DNA of 64,000 nt from positions 8,815,985-8,879,984 of the forward strand of contig CM041196.1 in the NCBI GenBank assembly GCA_023078555.1. Reading direction: 5' to 3'. Under the pieces are notes generated by a model, which was given only the letters and a program-made list of their open reading frames with translations, searched no databases and was not told the DNA's origin. Position 1 is the first letter of the stretch, and the number at the start of each line of letters is the position of its first letter. Below are positions 57,376 through 64,000 of the stretch, in pieces. Both the position numbers and the translations under genes were made by a program. The stretch comes from Ulva prolifera (lineage: Eukaryota; Chlorophyta; Ulvophyceae; Ulvales; Ulvaceae).

Positions 57376-58110
57376 TTACGCCTGTTGCAGATGAGATTTG
57401 AGATTTTTAGATTTCGTGAGAATGATATCAATCACAACCTGCAGCCCCGCAGAGCTGCTAAAAAAGAACAAGTCGTCAACCCACAGAAAGATGAAGCAGC
57501 GACCAGGTGTTATAACATACAGTCCGGGATCACTTAGTACGCACACAAATCCCATCTCAGCTAGGGCCTTTACTAAAGCTTTTTGCCACTCGCGAGCAGC
57601 TTGCTTCAATCCATACAAGGTTTGTCACAATCTCAATACACATGATGTCCCGCCTGTGAAGTACGGGGGCTGTTCAACGAGACCCTCTTCTTCCAACTCA
57701 CCAATCAAAAATGCACATTGTATGTCTATGTGCTTGATCTCTGAGTCCTCCTAAGCGACAATACACAGCAGCTAACGCAGTGTTGTATAACTACCGACAG
57801 GAGGCCACGTATCAAAGAAATATATACCTTCTACATAAGAAAAACCACGAGCTACATCGCGTGCCCTGTAGCGCTTATTCTCTCCTACATGCCCGCGCTT
57901 AATCTTGAACACCCACTTGCCCGAGATAGCCTTCTTGCCCGCAGGCCGATAGCACAACCCGAAGGTTCTATGCTCATCTAGTGCATCTACCTCTTCCTAC
58001 ATGGCACGCGGCCTAGCATCCATGTCCGGACCCGCAAGTCCTTCCTTTATAGAAGGTATATCAGGTTCAGAGGCCTTTTGCATCTTGGCGGCAGCTGTTC
58101 CGCGCGACCT
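57376..58110 (-). mobile_element. Ty1/copia reverse transcriptase fragment
   Basis: Minus-strand homology runs from about 58110: PSIKEGLAGPD, then AM-stop-EEVDAL, KKAISGKWVFKIKR, RARDVARGFSYVEGIYFFDT (the fingers region), IDIQCAFLIGELEEE after a frameshift (catalytic Asp region, with the usual N-A-F-L-x-G motif altered), LYGLKQAAREWQKAL, and FLWVDDLFF, which carries the catalytic V-D-D. It ends abruptly after SKNLKSHL. Two stops and one frameshift make it a pseudogene. It cannot belong to the RNase H fragment at 59.4-59.8 kb because it lies on the wrong side of that fragment's 3-prime LTR, so there are at least two copia insertions. Confidence 0.85.
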
Positions 58111-59094
58111 CCAACGCAGAGCAATCTCCGGCTCACGAGATGTTCATACTTCAGGTCTGCACCGGACACTCCACAGTCAGCGACGGCTGATGCATCTTGA
58201 TGGCAGTCTGGAGACTAAATGCCAGCTACAACTGTTTCAATACTAGAAGATTCAAAGCCCGCAGGCTCATGCACAATAGGTACATCCACAGCTAAGGGAA
58301 CAAGGCGTGTGCGTACAAGAGGATTTAAATTCGACGCGGGTAGCACTAGGTTTGCTGAATTACAATTTAGCACGAATTGAAGCAGAGATTACATAAAATT
58401 ATGCTGTTGTAAATCAGTGTTGATATGGAAATGTGTGATTAACTCAAAGCCAGGTACGATTAATTTTGTTTCACGATTACATTGTACATCATAATTAAGT
58501 TGAGCACCGAATACATCCATGCTGACCAGGTGCACGTGCAATGTAGAGGGCATGCCTGTCGCTAGTGCTGCTGGCAATGACGCTTTTGCGAAGTCAAGTG
58601 TGCCAAGCTTCTGATCACTCCATTCGGTAGCAATCAGGCCCTTGTTCCGTGCATGCAGTGCTGGTGGATCCGGACTTGTTTCCATATGCTGATGTAGTGC
58701 ACGCTGATGTAGTTTATCTGACTATATTTGTCTGTGATGTAGTTTATCTGACTATATTTGTCTGTGTTTGTGTGTTTTAAGTTTACTTTACTGTGTTGTT
58801 GTCACCGTGAGTAGGTGCAGTTGTATTTAAGCTCTGTGTACAGCTAGCATGCAGTGTGTGGTGAACCGAGTCTAACAATGGGGCTGCTATCCCTGCATTT
58901 TCGCACAAGCCGCCTTTTTTGCATTATTTCGAAAGACTTCTTTGAAACATAAAGGATCTTTCGATTGCATTCCTGATTTCTTTGTCTGTTCGCCAGCGGA
59001 GCCAGCCTTGTACTTGTTCTTGCTAGCTCCTTGACGAGACCATGAGCAGCACTTGCAAACTCTCCCCGATACCATGGCAGAAAACATATCTCTT
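58111..59094. other. Probable copia internal DNA and spacer; no intact gene
   Basis: A 98-codon minus-strand frame (58389-58685, starting METSPDPPALHARNKGLI) lies upstream of the copia RT in the same direction and could be part of its degraded linker, but has no diagnostic motif. A basic minus-strand ORF at 58887-59087 (KNKYKAGSAGEQTKKSG) abuts LTR 3. A 30-bp perfect duplication lies at 58705-58764. Confidence 0.35.
58705..58764. repeat. Perfect tandem duplication of 30 bp
   Basis: Two adjacent copies of a 30-mer beginning TGATGTAGTTTATCTGACTA, with no mismatch. Nearby T-rich sequence with GTGTGTTTTAAG resembles promoter or LTR DNA, but no second LTR copy was found. Confidence 0.9.
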
Positions 59095-59391
59095 GCAGGT
59101 CACGACGCGCAGTACGTTAGTCAGGTCAGGTCATGTAAGCCAGCAATCCATACTTGTTGTGCACAAAGGTAGAACCTTGGAATGCTCAGAGGGGAGAGCT
59201 AGTACCGTGAAATAGTAAGAACAACGGTTACACATCATAGTAAGCATCTCAGTTTATGCACGCTACCAGTCAAGATGACGGCGGGAGATCCGCGCAGGAT
59301 CTCTTGAACTACTCCGGGACAATCCCGCAGGCGGCTATCCCATGCATTCGATCCACGGAGCGAACCGTGCATGGGAGCACCTGTCACCACA
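59095..59391 (-). mobile_element. Copia LTR 3 (3-prime LTR)
   Basis: Read on the minus strand it starts TGTGGTGACAGGTGCTCCCA and ends CGTGACCTGCA, about 297 bp, homologous to LTRs 1 and 2. It follows the RNase H stop codon directly, with the stop overlapping the LTR start, which is the expected place for a 3-prime LTR. Confidence 0.8.
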
Positions 59392-59845
59392 GTGCTGCCC
59401 GCAGGATCATGCATTGTGACACATTCATGTGCGGCACTTGCAAATTCGGGAGTATATCCGGATGAATGTGCTTGGATTTGTCAGTGGACACATCATTTGC
59501 AGCCAAGATATTGGCGCTCCTATTGTCACTCCACAGAGCTGGCTTATATGGAACAAGCTTCACATCTAGAAGGAACTGCTTCATCCACATGAGCTCGTTG
59601 CCTGTGGCGCTCATCGCAATGAGCTCCGCCTCTGTTGTAACCTCAACCACTATACTCTGCTTCTTCGAGCGCCAGACCATGCAGTTCCCATGCACTCGAA
59701 CAATCATGCTTGACACACTTTTCAGATCTGCAGAATTCGGTAACCTACCTCCTTGGGAAAATGAAATACCCTTCTCGATGGATACGCGGGCAACCTGCAT
59801 CAGTGTATGTCTAGCAGCCAATGCCCGGGTAATGTATAGCTTCAA
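59384..59845 (-). mobile_element. Ty1/copia RNase H, carboxy-terminal part of pol
   Basis: The frame is open for 153 codons and ends at the LTR. Motifs of the copia RNase H are present: KQSIVVEVTTEAELIAMSA (catalytic Glu region), LMWMKQFLLDVKLVP, LWSDNRSANILAANDVSTDK (catalytic Asp) and SKHIHPDI (conserved SKHID-like end). The RT and upstream pol are missing: at about 59868 the sequence changes into transposase C in the opposite orientation. It is a 5-prime-truncated remnant. Confidence 0.85.
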
Positions 59846-59867
59846 TCACATCTCGTCCGACATCACG

Positions 59868-61449
59868 AAGCAGTTCACACAAATTCGCAATCCATGGTGT
59901 CCAGATCTACACGAACCAGGTGTACGGGACTCTAGTGTCTGGTATGCGGCTATCTGATGCACTAGAGGGCATGCAAGTAAGGAACCGCAAGTGGTCTCCG
60001 GTGTACATTGTGCAAGGCCCCACGGAGCCCGGATCATATCACGATGTGATGGATCCCATCCAGGTAATTTTTTAAAAGCACAATCCCGGTGTGCACTGCT
60101 GCTGTGAACGCTACGAACTACGGCGCAGGCATGCATGATGCATGAGCTCCATGGTGCACTCCGAAGCCATTTGTAGGGAGGGAGTGCGAGGGGGCCCAAC
60201 CAATCCTCGTTGACGTGGAGGGCGTGGTGCCTCTGAAAGTAAGGTTCGTCCTGGTGTCAGTTGAAGGTGACATACTCTTCATGGCCAAGTTGACAGGTAC
60301 ATTGCATCATACTGCTACGAACGCATGCTTCGGGTGTGTCCTCTCTGGTGCCCGCTTTACAGGTGCCGTCACTGTGCGGTGTGTCCATCCCTCCATGTAT
60401 GTCCCGTTCGAAACCAAAAGACCTGTGTTGTGGCCCAGGTAAATGTGTGGTGCTCGCTGATGAAACTCAAGCTTCCACCGTGGTTGCTGCAAGTGGCTCG
60501 GGATTGCCGATGCCATATGTCGGAAACAGCCTGGCTATCCACCACCAAAGGTTCCCGTGAAGGTGCTGCCACCACACGCGATGCAGGTCATCCATCCGAG
60601 ATACCTGGTTTGAGGTTTTCAGGGGACCACCCTCGCATGCCCCAAGGGTATGATGATGAAGACACAGGCAAATTATATATGCGGAGCGGTTTAAATGCAC
60701 CTATTCCGTTGCCAGCTGAAACATGGCTGATGCACAATGTTCTGAAGCTCAGTGCGCTGGACATTCTTCTCCGTGGACCGGAGGCATAGCTGCTAAAGGA
60801 CTAGATTCTGCATCCGAATACAACCACCTTGCGGCATATGACCCCGAAGGAACGAGAGAATTAAGTTGACAGGAAGCAGAAGGACCTAGGAGCACGTGGA
60901 GCACCAGTGTTTCTGTTTTTTTTACGTCAAGTATCGAATTTACCTAGAGCTGATCTTTGGAAATGCAACGACATCAATGGCGGCAAAATCTTATGTGTGC
61001 ATGCAGTCCTTGTCAATTATTCCTGCTATGGCATCGCCCATATCTTCCTCCTCGGCATGTTGAAGGATTGTTGGAGCATGTGGCTGAGGAAAGTGTCCAC
61101 AAAAGGCCATGTGCTGCAAAGATACATCAGAGATCACATCACAGACAAAGGATACGATGTTCAGACCACAGAGCTTTTTAGCAAACCGTATACCGACTTG
61201 ATCCGGTGCGTCCGAGCCACCTACAGACAGCTGTCACATGCTAGACAGTTATCAGCGTGCTGCGCCAATGCATATTCTGTTTTCTCCACTGACAACGAGT
61301 GCAGATGCAGAGGATGCTAGATGATGGAGGAGTGGAGGGCATTCATTGAGACCTTCTCAATGTTTCTGCTGCATGACCTGCCATGGAAGCCAGAAGATCG
61401 TAACTTGAAAGAGGAGTTTGACAAGCAGTAGACGTTGCTGCGCTCCTCA
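59868..61449 (+). pseudogene. Tnp2-type transposase C, left part, decayed and 5-prime truncated
   Basis: It aligns by eye with transposase B in order: GVQIYTNQVYGTLVSGMRLS (59889), VQGPTEPGSYHDVMDPIQ (60018), the Tnp2 core (GDILFMAKLTGTLHHTATNA then CFGCVLSG, 60266-60350), METWLMHNVLKLS-like helix (60719), YGIAHIFLLGMLKDCWSMWL (61028) and MMEEWRAFIETFSMFLLHDL (61321). Stops interrupt it at 60073 (TAA for Glu), 60787 and 60802 (TAG for Lys and Gln) and 61429 (TAG for Trp), and small shifts separate segments. The first Asp of the core is kept. The zinc-finger and KAVL regions of B are missing, cut at the copia junction. Confidence 0.75.
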
Positions 61450-63290
61450 ATGTTGTGAGACGTACATCTCACACTGGCACTCAGAAAATATCAGCCAAAC
61501 ACATGTGCTGTCACTCGCTGACGCGGATGCATGCATGCTCGCTGACGCGACCCTTGCATGTCCAAGTACAACCCACAATATACATTCCAAAGGCTTGTAA
61601 GCCGAATACATGAAGTTCGGGCAACACCTTTCACCACAGTACGTCTGGTCGCAACTTTGACACTGCACCATGCTCGAAACATGCAGTGCAACATTGAACA
61701 CTGCGAAATGAACAGCCACGCGCTTGACGCGTCTACAGCCCTATAGCTCAGCGGCGCACACCACGTCCAGCAACACAATAATCACAGATGATGACACCTA
61801 GCTGTCCTCCTACCGAGATGCTGCTCAACACGCACTCGCACCGAGCCATCAGCGTCCCACGCGCCTCCAACCATGCCACGCCACAGCTGGCTAAGGTTGC
61901 ATCCTACATTGGCGCATGCATACACCGCTGCTCACACATTCAGCGCGGGCACTCCGTAATATCAACGCAGCGCCAGCTCTCACGCATATCAACCACAACA
62001 TACAGATTTCCCTCGCATATTCGGAATCTTTGGTGGGTGCTCGCGATTGCGCGGCATCTCGGCGAGGCCAGCCAAGCGGGGGGGTTGTCGTGAGCTGGCA
62101 CCTCACGCTGGCGCAGGCATGTGGTCACAATGCATGTAACTCATGCATTGAGTCATGATGTACTGTCATACACATGTGCCTGTCAAGGTACACTTGTATA
62201 TACCAAGATCCTCGTGCTTCACGAAGATCACCAAGTCAGAATCCCACAAGATACATACACGTGGCGCTTGCGCCGCACACACTTGTATGGTCACACACTC
62301 TATTGCATTTCACAAAAGCGGCTTAATAAAAGCTCGTGCACTGAATCATGCGCGAAAACACAAGTGACGTCAGCTTATGAGGCCGCCTGTGCGACAAGTT
62401 ACAACCATCCGCCAGATCGGGCAGTCGCACACGTCGCGGAGACGCGTTGCGCTTGCGTGCCGTCAGACTCAGCTGTGCACGTCAAAATGTACACAGGCAC
62501 GGACAGCTCAGTCCCGGCGCCCCTCTAGGTACACACTGTGGCGGCCATATCAAGATGCTGCACATTATCGCGCACAATCTCGGGATGAGATCCAGCTTTC
62601 AGCGTGTCGATCTCTGGCTCGCACCACGCCACGCCCGCCCATGGGGCTGCATCGTGCGCAGCCTCCCTCAGAGATCCTCATGCACCACGCATTGCGCACA
62701 AACACTGTCAAACACTCACGCATTTCAGCGTGTCACCACAAGTCACTGGGGATCCCTCACTTATTGGGGATTCCATCAGATGACTGCGTAGGGTGCGCAG
62801 CATCTTGGCGAGGCCAGCCATAGCAGGGGGTAGTCCAGGTCGCATCACACGCAATATTTGTTCTGCGCGCTTGCTGGGTCTGACACAGTTCGCACTGGTT
62901 CGGATGGGGCGCTTCTATTGAGCACTTCTTCCATCTTGTCCTGCGTACACGCATCCAAGCTCTGTTAATTGTCGCCGCATAGGTCCTCGTGCCTGGCCGT
63001 AAGCCCACGCTTCCACTGTCAATCCTTCCAAGGTACTCCGCTCAGAGAACATGGACCTCGCGTCCTAGACAGGGGTCGTCCTGGGCGCATCACATGTATT
63101 TATACTTGCGCTTGCAAGGTCTGGACACACATGCTTTCGTCCAGTTGGGGTGCTATCTACTTCCGCATACTGCTTACACGCTATCGTAGCATATTGCGTA
63201 TTTTCTGCTTGTCAAACTGTCGGCAAAGTTCTTCGTACCGCGACAAAGCCAATCACTGCGCTACATCCGGAGGTAACAAGCCCCCAGACA
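61450..63290. mobile_element. Insertion of about 1.84 kb inside transposase C, type unknown
   Basis: Homology to transposase B stops at LLRSSML (B: TLLRSSVLYFMKWHDGQH) and resumes at about 63291 with LYFMK, so this block is foreign. The left edge carries GTGAGACGTACATCTCAC, a hairpin. Candidate flanks CAATGTT and CAACCTT are similar but not identical, so no target duplication is proven. Degenerate internal repeats are visible (GGCGAGGCCAGCCA at 62066 and 62807; CAGGGG...GCATCACA at 62824 and 63070). ORFs are short and match nothing. It could be a non-autonomous element or a decayed retroelement. Confidence 0.55.
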
Positions 63291-64000
63291 CTCAACCTTA
63301 TACTTCATGAAGTAACATGATGGTCTGCATACGGACAACCGGGATTTGTAGGTGAAGACAGACCTATTGTAGTACGGAAAGCTAGCAGAGGAGGTATGCG
63401 TTAAGACAATAAACATGTGAATCGCCTGATGTGGTGTATCTTCTGTCATTTGCACTAGGCTATTGGCGACCAATTGTAGCCATGGCCAACGCGTTGAGCA
63501 CTAGCATTACTCCCGATGTGTAACGTGTCTTTGTGACCAGGATTTCCATAGGAGATTTCTCACCACCAAGCTGCATCTTAAAACGATGCATCTAGCTGAC
63601 TCAGTCACGGTGTGCAGGCCTGGCTTCACATGGACCGAGTTGAGGGTTTATCGCACAGTCCAATTGGTGAAGCGAACGGTCAAGTGTTGTAGTGCTGCGT
63701 ATCTGGAACAACTTTTTGCGCGTTGAGCTTCTCGCTTTGGCCCGCTGTTGTGTGAAGCTGACCCCAGATGGCTGTAACGGTATGTCCTTGTACGAGGCGC
63801 TGAGGCAAAAAAGAATCACAAAATATGTGAGCATGATGTGGCGGGGGTACAGGAGGCGCTTCTCCTAGGAGTGACCAAGGAACATAAGAGAGTGCAGCGA
63901 GTTTTGTATACACCGCCACCGGGAGAGGGGGGCGGGGAACTGCAAGGGCTACCGCAACTATTGATTGATGATTGTGATCTTCTCAAGGACAGATGGCCAG
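63291..64000 (+). pseudogene. Tnp2-type transposase C, right part, running off the window
   Basis: It resumes the alignment to B after the insertion: HDGLHTDN, a VKRTVKCCSAAYLEQLF stretch parallel to VKRMVKYRSAAYPELLF (63665-63720), CEADPRWL after a shift, and GLPQLLIDDCDLLKDRWP at the window end, parallel to GLPLLLFEDTTLLREGWP of B. Multiple stops and shifts show it is dead. The carboxy-terminal domain lies beyond the window. Confidence 0.7.

Noticed and set aside
59868..61449. Genetic code with TAG or TAA read as glutamine
   Set aside because: Comparing transposase C with B, in-frame stops fall at positions that are Gln, Lys, Trp, Arg and Glu in the relative, as expected from random decay. 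Several genes here end at TAG.

Overview
This window is transposon-dense DNA from a eukaryote. The reasons are GT-AG introns of about 68-98 nt, some with matching phase on both sides, fragments of at least five transposable-element classes, and no bacterial operon structure or recognisable housekeeping gene. GC is near 50 percent by eye. The element mix fits an alga, another protist or a fungus; the sequence alone does not let me choose.

The largest feature is a near-identical direct repeat of about 17 kb. Bases 1-17055 recur at 27621-44677 (offset 27620 at the left, 27622 at the right). The first copy stops at a single N (17056), after which the sequence is unrelated to what follows the second copy. 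Small indels are clustered in two stretches (about 8.55-10.8 kb and 12.7-14.4 kb, and their partners), while other stretches look base-identical. This looks like an unmerged haplotype contig or false duplication rather than a genomic tandem duplication.

Each repeat holds, from left: the 5-prime exons of a Crypton-type tyrosine recombinase gene (minus); a little-coding stretch; a poorly resolved minus-strand gene containing a 70-bp stem-loop array; a complete 1.01-kb hAT-type element with a perfect 8-bp target duplication; a minus-strand exon (MSNV) divergent from a Tnp2-type transposase remnant (family A); a Ty1/copia GAG-pre-integrase plus integrase fragment; a minus-strand coiled-coil gene; a minus-strand spliced gene of unknown family (MANV); a 38-bp perfect palindrome; and the zinc-finger first exon of a second Tnp2-type element (family B).

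Between the copies (17057-27620) lie the last exon of another Tnp2-like gene, an unknown plus-strand spliced gene with an acidic patch and a basic tail, a minisatellite of about 24 units of 56 bp, and the catalytic half of the Crypton gene, which reads on into copy 2 and is therefore seen whole at 24236-29679.

After copy 2, element B continues to 48484 and is followed directly by a 344-bp tandem array. The rest is two unknown ORF clusters, three copia LTRs, copia reverse transcriptase and RNase H fragments, G/C-rich low-complexity DNA with a 32-G run, and a third Tnp2 copy (C) that is decayed, split by about 1.8 kb of foreign DNA, and runs off the right edge.

The likely actors are therefore transposon enzymes: Tnp2-type cut-and-paste transposases with a possible divergent partner gene, a tyrosine recombinase, a hAT remnant and retroelement polyproteins. 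Nearly all except the Crypton, MANV and perhaps B genes show decay.
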